DNA of 44,031 bases from Tissierella praeacuta_A (lineage in GTDB: Bacteria > Bacillota > Clostridia > Tissierellales > Tissierellaceae). Below are positions 8,649 through 15,859 of the stretch, piece by piece (position 1 is the stretch's first letter; each line of letters opens with the position of its first letter). Where the stretch lies: assembly GCF_040396155.1 (NCBI RefSeq), contig NZ_JBEBOY010000024.1, forward strand, positions 1-44,031. Reading direction: 5' to 3'. The notes beneath the pieces are model-generated. The model made no database searches, was not told where the DNA came from, and saw only the letters and a list, made by a program, of their open reading frames with translations. A program made the position numbers and the translations under genes.

Positions 8649-9062
8649 TTATTTACTATCTATCTCTTTGTATGAAGTTAATCTTTTTTCTAATGTTTCC
8701 GTATGAAGTTCAAATAAATTATTGTCATAGTCATAAAAGTATATAGAATATCCTTCTCCTGGTACTCTTTCTCTTGGAGGCTTTAATTCCAAATTTAAAT
8801 TTTTAATTTTACTTAAATAAATATCTACATCAGAATCTGATATTTTGAATGCCACATGATGATAGGTTCTGTTAAGTATATTTGTATCTTCCATAATAAC
8901 AATCCATTGATTACCGATAATAAAAAAACGCTCCTTAAATAAAGAATGTTTTTTTTCACCACTATAATAAACTTCTTTTGCACTAAATAACTCTTTAAAT
9001 AATTGAGTAGTTTTATCTAAATTATTAACAATAAAAGTAATATGACTTACGCCTTCAATCAT
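8649..9062 (-). CDS. fosX: FosX-type fosfomycin hydrolase
   Basis: A Mn(II)-dependent VOC-fold enzyme that would open the fosfomycin epoxide with water. I place the start at ATG 9062, preceded by AAAGGAGACTGCATATT, giving 137 residues, close to the usual FosX length near 133. Metal ligands fit His7 (GVSHITFIV), His69 (TYHHVAFKI) and Glu118 (NLFELHT). Glu44 (LFKERFF) matches the general base that separates FosX hydrolases from FosA/FosB thiol transferases. ERVPGEGYSIYFYDYD is the family signature. The reading frame stays open upstream into a tetR remnant (9077-9241), but a fused protein is unlikely. Tandem operator-like dyads lie further upstream. Confidence 0.9.
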   Translation of the reverse strand: MIEGVSHITFIVNNLDKTTQLFKELFSAKEVYYSGEKKHSLFKERFFIIGNQWIVIMEDTNILNRTYHHVAFKISDSDVDIYLSKIKNLNLELKPPRERVPGEGYSIYFYDYDNNLFELHTETLEKRLTSYKEIDSK

Positions 9063-9076
9063 AATATGCAGTCTCC

Positions 9077-9241
9077 TTTCTTTTAATTTAAAATGATGAT
9101 AAAACATACCGAAGGAGCCGTTTACCTCGGTGTAAATGTCTTTAATGGATGTGTTCTCATATCCTTTTTCAATGAATAACTTTTCAGCAGCATCCAATAA
9201 TTCATCTTTTCTTATTTCTGGCTTTTTACTACTCTGGACAT
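9077..9241 (-). pseudogene. tetR N-terminal remnant disrupted at fosX
   Basis: Encodes LFIEKGYENTSIKDIYTEVN and GSFGMFYHHFK, nearly identical to the intact TetR at 22112-22762 (ENTSVRDIYTQVNGSFGMFYHHF). It is broken twice. First, the A run after GTAGTAAAAA is one base short, so the frame from ATG 9241 ends at TAA after nine codons. Second, similarity stops after FKLKE, where fosX and its ribosome binding site begin. The promoter and operators upstream are kept. Confidence 0.85.
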
Positions 9242-9255
9242 AATTATAATCTACA

Positions 9256-9272
9256 ACAGAGTTATGCTCTGT
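9256..9272. promoter_or_regulatory. TetR operator-like dyad, proximal
   Basis: ACAGAG-TTATG-CTCTGT, a perfect 6-base inverted repeat just upstream of the tetR remnant and fosX. It has the same architecture as the site in front of the intact tetR near 22786. Probably bound by that TetR family member. Confidence 0.65.
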
Positions 9273-9286
9273 TTATAATTATACTT

Positions 9287-9305
9287 GACAGAGCATAACT
9301 CTGTC
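9287..9305. promoter_or_regulatory. TetR operator-like dyad, distal
   Basis: GACAGAG-CATAA-CTCTGTC, perfect 7-base arms, centred 32 bases from the proximal dyad, about three helical turns. The homologous promoter at 22763-22830 has a pair 31 bases apart. Two such sites would suit cooperative repression. Confidence 0.65.
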
Positions 9306-9628
9306 AATCTGGTTTTAAATACTTAGATCAAAATTCAACTTCTTGAAAGACTCAGGCAAAAAGCCTAATAAGAATTTGAAATCCGGTAATGAAAAATGAA
9401 GGCAGGAAAAATCATGGTAAAATTGAGGGATGCGATACCAGTTTGCTAACATTTGTTATTCCTTCCTTGTAATCAATTCTTGTACTGAATAAGGACAGTG
9501 TACAATCTAACTGTATGACACCTATTGAATACAGAAATCACCTGAAAACGACTGTATAAATAAAAATGCATCTTCGATTTCGTACTTCTTTGGTTCATGC
9601 TCCCAGGTTGATTACGTCCTAATACTTT
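9306..9628. other. Gap with possible transposase or regulator tail
   Basis: No intact gene. On the plus strand near 9515-9560 a short frame reads MTPIEYRNHLKTTV-stop, which resembles the C-terminus of IS3-family OrfB (and, more weakly, of AraC proteins). Nothing else is recognisable. Confidence 0.3.
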
Positions 9629-10243
9629 TCATGGCGCCACATCATAAAGTTTTTTCTTGAATTGATGATAAATATCCATTTCTTCATGGCAGCTCATACT
9701 GCCCAGTTTGATGGTTGGCTTTGTTTTCCCATGGAAATCTCTACCCATCGTTTTCAGTAAATGAAATTTTTCAGCCTGCTTATTATAAAAAGCAACCATC
9801 TTTTCATCATGATAACTACTGTATACTTCTATCCCATCAACACCACAAGCAACAATTCCTTCTAGAATCTTCTGATCCTGCCCGATATTAATCCCTGGGT
9901 GAGCAAGAACAGCTATGCCTCTTGCTTTTCTAATCAATTGTATGGCTTCGTTCAGTCCAATAAACTGAACAGGTACATAAGCCGGCTTCCCTTGGGAGCA
10001 AAAGTCCCAATAAAAATTTACATAAGGATTATCACTACGCTTCCCGTTCTTTCTATATGGTTCCAGAAGTAGATTGTTTTGATTTCTTTTATCCTCAATA
10101 GCGATTTCAGCAATCATTTCACCCGTCACTACACCTTCTATGGAAAAATCCAAAACTTTTTCTATTTCAAAATGAATTCCTAAATCTTGCACTAGATGTA
10201 TACGTTTTGAAGAAGCGTCTTGTTCTTTCTTTAAGATATCCAT
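9629..10243 (-). CDS. PHP-domain phosphoesterase, N-terminally truncated
   Basis: The C-terminal two thirds of a YciV/TrpH-like PHP metal-dependent phosphoesterase. Visible are GKPAYVPVQFIGLNEAIQLI, then GIAVLAHPG (metal-binding His), GVDGIEVYSSYH and TMGRDFHGKTKP (late metal-binding Asp/His). The N-terminal DxHxHT metal motif and the HD motif are absent, and the frame begins inside the helical insert (LKKEQDASSKRIHLVQDLG). It overlaps the broken MFS gene by 13 bases, so a deletion has joined the two. Without the first metal ligands it should be inactive. Confidence 0.72.
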   Translation of the reverse strand: MDILKKEQDASSKRIHLVQDLGIHFEIEKVLDFSIEGVVTGEMIAEIAIEDKRNQNNLLLEPYRKNGKRSDNPYVNFYWDFCSQGKPAYVPVQFIGLNEAIQLIRKARGIAVLAHPGINIGQDQKILEGIVACGVDGIEVYSSYHDEKMVAFYNKQAEKFHLLKTMGRDFHGKTKPTIKLGSMSCHEEMDIYHQFKKKLYDVAP

Positions 10244-11183
10244 TTCATTTTTTTCAAATTCAGATACTGTTGGATCAATCCCATACCAATCAGAATAAAC
10301 CCCAGTAAGTTGACATAGTTTTGATTAGAAATCAATAATAAGATAGCCCCAATACCAATGATGAATTGACCACTTCGAATCAACGTAGGATTACTCCACT
10401 TGGCAGTAATAAACCCATTGACTAACCTGCCTATGGTGATGCCAAGGTAATACAGGGATATCCAACCCGCGGCAACATCAGCAGAAACACCTCTTGTCTG
10501 CACCAGATAACTGGCACCCCATAAACCGGTGGTAGCCTCTAATGCGCAATAACAAAAGAAACCAAGAAGTGCTGAGCGTATCCCAGGCAATTGAAAGACA
10601 TAATAGTTTTGATTTTCTACAATTATACCTTCTTGTCCATTTTCACCAAACAATCTCCAAAGCGGTAATGAAATCAGCAAAATTATCACTAAAAAAATCT
10701 GAATGATAGTAACAGATAAATAGCCCTGCTGCCACAACCCGTTATGAGAAATGGCAACTGACATAATAACGGGACCAGCTGTTGCACCAATTCCCCAAAA
10801 ACAGTGAAGCCAACTCATATGTCTAGCTGAAAAATACAAAGCCACAAAATTATTCAAAGCAGCATCAACGGTCCCTGCTCCTAGTCCCAATGGAATTGAC
10901 ATCAGACATAACCATACATAGTTTTGACTAAAGGAAAACCCCAGCAAAGCCATGGCTGTCATAAATACACTGATTAATGTGAGTTTACCAGTACCGAGTT
11001 TCTGAATCAGTTTGCCACTCAGAATACTGGAGATTATGGTTCAATCATGGAGATTAATCCTGCGCCAACCATTGGCAAAGATAAATCAGCCCGAACCGTT
11101 GGCCATGCAGCTCCAAGCATAGAATCAGGAAGTCCCAAGCTGATAAATGCAATATAGATAATAATCAATAATAATGTCATCAT
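10231..11183 (-). pseudogene. MFS transporter, frameshifted and 3'-truncated
   Basis: Major-facilitator permease related to the sugar/FucP-like group paired with ROK regulators. It begins at ATG 11183 (AAGGAAGAAGATACC upstream) with SLGLPDSMLGAAWPTVRADL, runs to GAGLISMIEP and stops near 11040. The neighbouring frame then carries IISSILSGKLIQKLGTGKLT and a long open stretch of at least seven membrane segments from 10962, including MGLGAGTVDAALNNF-like sequence. The 3' end is lost at LGFILIGMGL where the PHP remnant starts. So there is one frameshift plus a deletion. It lies 13 bases after the ROK gene, as expected for a sugar-uptake operon. Confidence 0.75.
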
Positions 11184-11196
11184 GGTATCTTCTTCC

Positions 11197-12195
11197 TTAT
11201 CGTTGCCATTTTGGTTCCAATGGTTTTAATGAGATTTGTTTAATACCCTCTGCAAAATCTTCGCCAAAGTTACTTGATACAATAATATCAGGCATCACTT
11301 CTGATTTGATCGTTTTTTTACAATCCTCAATAATGAGATCAATCGCTACTTCGGTGAGATTTTCTCTGTAAATGACTAGGATATCTGGATTTAAAAGACA
11401 GGTGAACGTAATGATTAATTTCTTAAGTGCCACTGAAATATTTTCCGAAACATATGCTGGATTCTTCCAATCAAATCCATCTGAAAGAAATTTAGCTTCA
11501 CCTGCAAAGCCATCTTTTCCTTTATACATATCACCATTGATAAAAATACCTGCACCTAAAGGATATTTCTCTGGAATATAAATGCCAACCACGTTTTTAT
11601 CGTCACATTGATTAGAAGTACAATATCCCAATACAGCTGCGTTAACATCATTTTCAAAGACTACAGGTATTTGAAATTGGTTCCTCAAATGTTCCACGAA
11701 GGATTTCCCTTCAAGAGATATATAGTCACTGTTCTTCATCTTCCCTCTGATTTCTTGTCCTGGCATACCAATGCCTATCAATTTAATGTTAGGATATTTT
11801 TTCAGCATTTTCTCGATTGTCAAATCGAAACTACGTTCCGATATTTCATTCAAGACAATCTCGTTACCCTCAATCACTTCTCCATATAGATTGATAACGG
11901 CAACATGGGTTAAATCCTTCATTTCATACTCATTTGTATAAATGACTAACGCCATACTGTATTCCTCATTAAAGGAATAAATTACTGCTGGTCTGCCACC
12001 ACTGGATACTTCTAGCTCATCAACAAGAATCTCTCCATTTCCTAAGAGCACTTCAACAAGTGAATTAATTGTTACCACGCTTAATCCCGTCAAATTTGCC
12101 AACTGAGGTTTTGTTGCTTTTTTATTTTCTTTTATCACCCTTCTAACCGTGTCTAAATTGATTTGTTTCATCAAATTTACATTCCCTACAGCCAT
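11197..12195 (-). CDS. ROK-family transcriptional regulator
   Basis: A repressor/sugar-kinase-like protein of 332 residues. I choose ATG 12195, which has AAAGGAGAATAGT just upstream; the frame is open to 12264 but without such a site. The N-terminus holds a winged helix (ATKPQLANLTGLSVVTINSL). The ROK part has IKLIGIGMPGQ, IPVVFENDVNAAVLGY and GAGIFINGDMYKGKDGFAGE. The zinc motif CxCGxxGC of classical ROK proteins is not seen, so ligand control may differ. It precedes the MFS pseudogene in the same direction, the usual ROK-transporter pairing, and now regulates a dead transporter. Confidence 0.85.
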   Translation of the reverse strand: MAVGNVNLMKQINLDTVRRVIKENKKATKPQLANLTGLSVVTINSLVEVLLGNGEILVDELEVSSGGRPAVIYSFNEEYSMALVIYTNEYEMKDLTHVAVINLYGEVIEGNEIVLNEISERSFDLTIEKMLKKYPNIKLIGIGMPGQEIRGKMKNSDYISLEGKSFVEHLRNQFQIPVVFENDVNAAVLGYCTSNQCDDKNVVGIYIPEKYPLGAGIFINGDMYKGKDGFAGEAKFLSDGFDWKNPAYVSENISVALKKLIITFTCLLNPDILVIYRENLTEVAIDLIIEDCKKTIKSEVMPDIIVSSNFGEDFAEGIKQISLKPLEPKWQR

Positions 12196-12467
12196 ACTAT
12201 TCTCCTTTATTAAATATACTTTATAAAGCATCTTTAACATATCAGACATGTAGCTATCTGTCAAGGTTATTATATAGCAATGCTATTCATACACTTTTTT
12301 ATGGCTTCGCTTGGATAAATTACATTTGGATTCATTCTTTTATTTAGTTGTATAGCTCACAACAAACTGCTGCAACAAAAACGCTATTCAGCTTCGTAAG
12401 AAACAAAAGAGCGCTAACCTTTATAAATTTTGATAAAAACAAAATAAGTACAAGATGAAAATAAACT

Positions 12468-13001
12468 TTATAACATACTTATAATTTTGTATGCTCGCTC
12501 AATTACACTTCCGGGTGGAATTTTTATACATGTATATCCAAAAGACTTATACGTTTCTTCATGGAGATGCTCAAAGCATAAAGCTTCCTCAAAGCTAATC
12601 TTTCTTGCCTCTGAGGGCTGACAAAAACCCAGATTCTCAATAAAGAATACCGTCTTCTGATAGATTTGTTCATTCTCAATTCTATTTATTTCTTCCATAG
12701 TATCTTTAGATGGTTGATGTCCAAGGTATTTACTTAGAGCATATGTACAAAAAACTGAGCGGTCATAAATTTGAACTCCAGATGGAAGAGCTGAAAGCTG
12801 TACTTGTCTTTGTTTTTGCAATGCCACAATTTTATTAATAAAGGACGCATCCTTCCATGGTTCAGCATTACCTTGTACTTGCTCTAAAGCAATTATATCA
12901 GTTGCGGCTTCTTCCACTACTAGATACCCCATTGTTTCTAATAATCTAATAATTGAAGTTTTTCCACTTCCTGGTGTGCCTGTTAAAATATATCGTCTCA
13001 T
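12468..13001 (-). CDS. AAA-family ATP-binding protein (AAA_28-like)
   Basis: A small P-loop protein of 177 residues. The Walker A motif is GTPGSGKTS at residues 8-16. LVVEEAATDII and VQIYDRSVFCTYALSKYLG form the nucleoside-kinase-like body, with the D-R-S pair where kinases of this group bind substrate. QKTVFFIENLGF fits the Walker B strand. The GGAGGTGTTTT ribosome binding site is good. It stands alone between the ROK unit and the chemoreceptor. It may be a nucleotide or antibiotic kinase; the substrate is unknown. Confidence 0.8.
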   Translation of the reverse strand: MRRYILTGTPGSGKTSIIRLLETMGYLVVEEAATDIIALEQVQGNAEPWKDASFINKIVALQKQRQVQLSALPSGVQIYDRSVFCTYALSKYLGHQPSKDTMEEINRIENEQIYQKTVFFIENLGFCQPSEARKISFEEALCFEHLHEETYKSFGYTCIKIPPGSVIERAYKIISML

Positions 13002-13077
13002 AAAACACCTCCTAAAAAATTTAATAATTTATCTGACTTTCAAATGAAAAGTTGTACAACCCTTGATACATTTTCAA

Positions 13078-13200
13078 TCATCTCGAAGGGGTAGGTTTCG
13101 CTTTTATTTGTGCTGGACATTTCTCCCCGCTTATAAACCACTGACAGGTTATGCATCCAAAACAGGACTTGTAGTCATAATCTTTTAAAGAATGCTGCAT
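13078..13200 (-). CDS. Small cysteine-rich ORF
   Basis: A 40-codon frame from ATG 13200 with a C-x-x-C-x-x-C cluster (CFGCITCQWFISGEKC). The pattern suits a metal or Fe-S site, and the sequence looks selected, but the ATG lacks a clear ribosome binding site and overlaps the chemoreceptor terminator. It is probably a remnant of a larger protein. Not recognised. Confidence 0.3.
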   Translation of the reverse strand: MQHSLKDYDYKSCFGCITCQWFISGEKCPAQIKAKPTPSR

Positions 13201-13228
13201 CAGCTAAAAACAGCCTTGATGATGCAGC
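13194..13228 (-). terminator. Terminator hairpin after the chemoreceptor gene
   Basis: GCTGCATCA at 13194-13202 pairs with TGATGCAGC at 13220-13228. On the minus strand the stem is followed by ATTCTTTTAAAAG. It lies 25 bases after the chemoreceptor stop. Confidence 0.55.
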
Positions 13229-13252
13229 CCTAATTAAGTATAATGTTTTTAA

Positions 13253-14707
13253 TTATAAGAATATATTCTTATTTTCAGAATCTAAATCCTTAGTTATTTT
13301 AATAATATAATTAAAGCTACTAATCAATTTAACAGATAGATTTTCAGCTTTTTTATAAATAGATTGAGCTGATTCAATATCCCCTATTTTTACTTTAAAT
13401 ATTGCGTCTTTACCATACTTATGCAAGTTTGAATGTTCCTCTTCCACGGCATTCCATATTTCAGCAATTTTTTCATTCCTAGGAACTATCGAATAGTAAA
13501 AATGACCCAATGAACATTTTTGGTCATTTACTTGCAATGGTGTAATATTTTCACTTTCTACAATAGATTTTAGGTTTTTAATCCAGTTTTTATGTGCTTT
13601 AATAACATCTTCTACAATATCTATAAACATTTTATTATTCATACCATAATAAGGATTATTAGTTAATTTTCCTACTAATTTTACAGCAGTATTTAAATCT
13701 TCTTCCATGGTTGTTACTGGTAAAATAGATTTTTTTAATGTAGAACTAGATCTATTTAAAACTAATGCCGCACTCTCTAATACTCCAACATTAGAATCTA
13801 ACTCTTTTATACTTGTTGAGACCTCATCTATGGAGCTATTTATTTCTTCGCTTGATGATGCTAATATTGATATTTCATCTGTAATTTTATTAATAGTTAA
13901 TTTATTACTTCTGATAGAATCTACTATCATTTTTAAATTCTTATTTACCTTTGATAGTGAAGAAACTGTATTATCAACACTTTCTTCGCTTTTAAATGAT
14001 GCATCTTTAATTGCTGAAACGTATTCACCCATATTGGCAGTTAGTTTTTGTGTTTCATCTGCTAAACTTCGTATTTCATCAGCTACTATTGCAAAACCCT
14101 TACCATACTCACCTGCTCTAGCTGCCTCTATAGATGCATTTAAGGCTAAAAGATTGGTTTGTTTTGAAATTCCACTAATAGCTTTTATGACTTTATTAAG
14201 ATTTTGTATAATATCAAAAAGCTTTCCCATATCTTTTTTCATTCCTACAGAATTATTTATTGCTATATCTGAAAAGTCTTTTATTTCTGAAATTGTATAT
14301 TTACTTTTTTCTATTTCTGCTGATATCCCTTTAGCATCTTGAGATAAATTGTTTATACTTTCAGCAAAATATTTATGAGCTGTAAATATATCCTCTAATG
14401 AACGAACCGAAACTCCTGATATATTAGCTACTTTATCTGTTAAGCCATTAATTTCTATACTCACATTATTAATTTTTTCCTCACTATCCTTTAAAACTAA
14501 ATCTAAGCTACTTACTTGCATAACTGAACTTAAAAGTAATTTTGCTATTTCTTCAAATGTATCTCTTCCATTATTTAATTTTAAGTATATCTCTTTGACT
14601 TTTTGCTCTGTATCTTTATCTAATCTAATAGAGATATTACTTTCCTCTAAGGAGGAAATGTCTTGTACTAATCTTTTTATAACTTTATCCTTTTTAAATT
14701 TAAATAT
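13253..14707 (-). CDS. Soluble methyl-accepting chemotaxis protein with CZB domain
   Basis: A cytosolic chemoreceptor. The signalling tip is clear: GISKQTNLLALNASIEAARA, then GKGFAIVADEIRSLADETQK. No membrane segment is present. The last 120 residues form a CZB zinc-binding domain: HKNWIKNL, CSLGHFYYS and EEEHSNLHKYG supply the 3-His/1-Cys site. Heptad patterns flank the tip. The ATG at 14521 is internal, because the same frame continues upstream in convincing sequence (FKFKKDKVIKRLVQDISS, RDTFEEIAKLLLSSV) to codon ATA at 14705-14707, 9 bases after AGGAG, with an in-frame TGA two codons further up. No ATG, GTG or TTG exists between. The original start ATG seems mutated to ATA, so expression may be weak or lost. 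Confidence 0.8.
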   Translation of the reverse strand: MFKFKKDKVIKRLVQDISSLEESNISIRLDKDTEQKVKEIYLKLNNGRDTFEEIAKLLLSSVMQVSSLDLVLKDSEEKINNVSIEINGLTDKVANISGVSVRSLEDIFTAHKYFAESINNLSQDAKGISAEIEKSKYTISEIKDFSDIAINNSVGMKKDMGKLFDIIQNLNKVIKAISGISKQTNLLALNASIEAARAGEYGKGFAIVADEIRSLADETQKLTANMGEYVSAIKDASFKSEESVDNTVSSLSKVNKNLKMIVDSIRSNKLTINKITDEISILASSSEEINSSIDEVSTSIKELDSNVGVLESAALVLNRSSSTLKKSILPVTTMEEDLNTAVKLVGKLTNNPYYGMNNKMFIDIVEDVIKAHKNWIKNLKSIVESENITPLQVNDQKCSLGHFYYSIVPRNEKIAEIWNAVEEEHSNLHKYGKDAIFKVKIGDIESAQSIYKKAENLSVKLISSFNYIIKITKDLDSENKNIFL

Positions 14708-14968
14708 CTTTATTCACTCCTATTCATTGCATTATATAAAGCGTAGTCAGTGATTGTATCACATGCATATAGTGTGATTACCATATCAACTTTGTTATAT
14801 CTGAACTATTCTAGCTTTCTTATACATTTTTTCTCAAACATTCATAATCCTATCACTCCTTCAAGCCGAAACTACCACTTGGCTAATTTAAAAATCTTGA
14901 CTATAGCATCTTATTGCGATAAAACTTTTTCTCGAAGCTGATACATGATACTGCGGTCAAAAAGTTGA

Positions 14969-15270
14969 TTAGCTATGAGTGTTTGCATAATCAAAGGAAG
15001 ATTCCAGAAAAACCTTTACTTGCTCATTTTTTATGGTATAATAAACTTTTTTCTAACCTTACGATTTTTAATTAGGTCAGCCATTCGTAATTTTCTAAGC
15101 TGATGGGAAATAGCAGACTTTGACATATTCATATATCGGGCTAAATCTCCGACACACATTTCACAGGTTGTCAGTATCCATAAGATACCAAGCCGCATCT
15201 CATCACCAAGTGCCTTGAATACGGTGCATCCAAAAGATAAATCAACAGCAGATGTATTATTCAATGCCAT
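14969..15270 (-). pseudogene. ArsR/SmtB-family regulator, frameshifted
   Basis: A winged-helix metal sensor starting at ATG 15270 after GGGAGGAGGAAAAA. GDEMRLGILWILTTCEMCVG carries the Cys pair that binds metal in CadC-like proteins, and MSKSAISHQLRKLRMADLI is the recognition helix. After KNRKVRKK the frame shifts: it ends as FIIP-stop, but the next frame gives VYYTIKNEQVKVFLES and a stop at 14969, the normal ArsR wing and last helix. Loss of one A in an A run explains it. It lies divergently from the intact arsR at 15370. Confidence 0.75.
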
Positions 15271-15324
15271 TTTTTCCTCCTCCCTTCTGTGTAAGGAATT
15301 GACAAATTTATAGTGCTGGAATAT

Positions 15325-15352
15325 AATTAAACAATCAAATACTTGTTTAATT
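15325..15352. promoter_or_regulatory. ArsR operator between the two arsR genes
   Basis: AATTAAACAA-8 bases-TTGTTTAATT, a perfect inverted repeat with 10-base arms overlapping the leader of the intact arsR. This is the imperfect 12-2-12 style of CadC/ArsR sites. A related half (AAACAATCAA) is found upstream of the HMA-ATPase unit. Confidence 0.7.
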
Positions 15353-15369
15353 TGAAAGGTGGTATCTGT

Positions 15370-15756
15370 ATGGATAAAAAATGTTTACCTCATAACCATG
15401 GCCAAAATATTGAAATGATCCTTGACAGAATGCCCGACGAAGAATATTTTTCAGATGCATCTGCTGTTTTCCAACAACTTTGCGATGGTACCAGACTTCG
15501 CATTCTGTGGCTTTTATGCCACTGTGAAGAATGTGGTATCAATATTGCCGCAGCCATTGGTATGAGTACTGCGGCCGTATCTCATCACTTAAAGTCCTTA
15601 AAGCTTAGTGGTCTCGTTACCAGCAGGCGTGACGGCAAGGAAGTCTACTACACACTAGCTAATACGGAGACCGCTCGTCTTACCCATCAAATGATAGATA
15701 ATTTTTTTCAAATGTCCTGCCCAAGCAAGGGAATTGTCGACCATAAGGACTCTTAA
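15370..15756 (+). CDS. ArsR/SmtB-family metal-responsive repressor
   Basis: Predicted repressor that leaves DNA when Cd/Zn/Pb binds. The winged helix is GTRLRILWLLCHCEECGI, then GMSTAAVSHHLKSLKLSGLV and the wing RRDGKEVYYTL. The C-H-C-E-E-C cluster on the helix before the recognition helix lies where CadC and ArsR place metal thiolates, and the N-terminus has extra ligands (KKCLPHNH). I start at ATG 15370 (AAAGGTGG upstream); a TTG at 15343 is open but lies inside the operator. It converges with the P1B ATPase and shares an operator-like sequence with that unit, so it probably controls both. Confidence 0.87.
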   Translation: MDKKCLPHNHGQNIEMILDRMPDEEYFSDASAVFQQLCDGTRLRILWLLCHCEECGINIAAAIGMSTAAVSHHLKSLKLSGLVTSRRDGKEVYYTLANTETARLTHQMIDNFFQMSCPSKGIVDHKDS

Positions 15757-15764
15757 ATGTAAAT

Positions 15765-15794
15765 GTGCTATTCACAATCCGACGTGAATAGCAC
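15765..15794. terminator. Bidirectional terminator between arsR and the P1B ATPase
   Basis: GTGCTATTCAC-8 bases-GTGAATAGCAC, an 11-base-pair perfect stem between the two convergent genes, with A/T-rich flanks on both sides. Confidence 0.75.
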
Positions 15795-15859
15795 GTTTAA
15801 AACACTAGGATAAACTGCTATTTCATAAGGAAAAATAATACGATAGTCATTCCCCGTCA

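Noticed and set aside
8649..9197. A 182-residue TetR-FosX fusion protein
   Set aside because: The frame is open, but its start would be a TTG inside a frameshifted tetR, and fosX has a proper ribosome binding site and ATG at 9062 that give the normal family length.
12468..13001. Toxin-antitoxin (zeta-toxin) reading of the small P-loop proteins at 12468 and 34183
   Set aside because: No antitoxin gene partners either one, and the substrate-side motifs are more like small-molecule kinases.
13707..14342. 211-residue plus-strand frame inside the chemoreceptor gene
   Set aside because: Exact antisense shadow of a low-complexity coiled coil; no family features.
14521..14521. ATG 14521 as the natural start of the chemoreceptor
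   Set aside because: Coding sequence continues 62 codons upstream to a codon with a good ribosome binding site, and 14521 itself has none.
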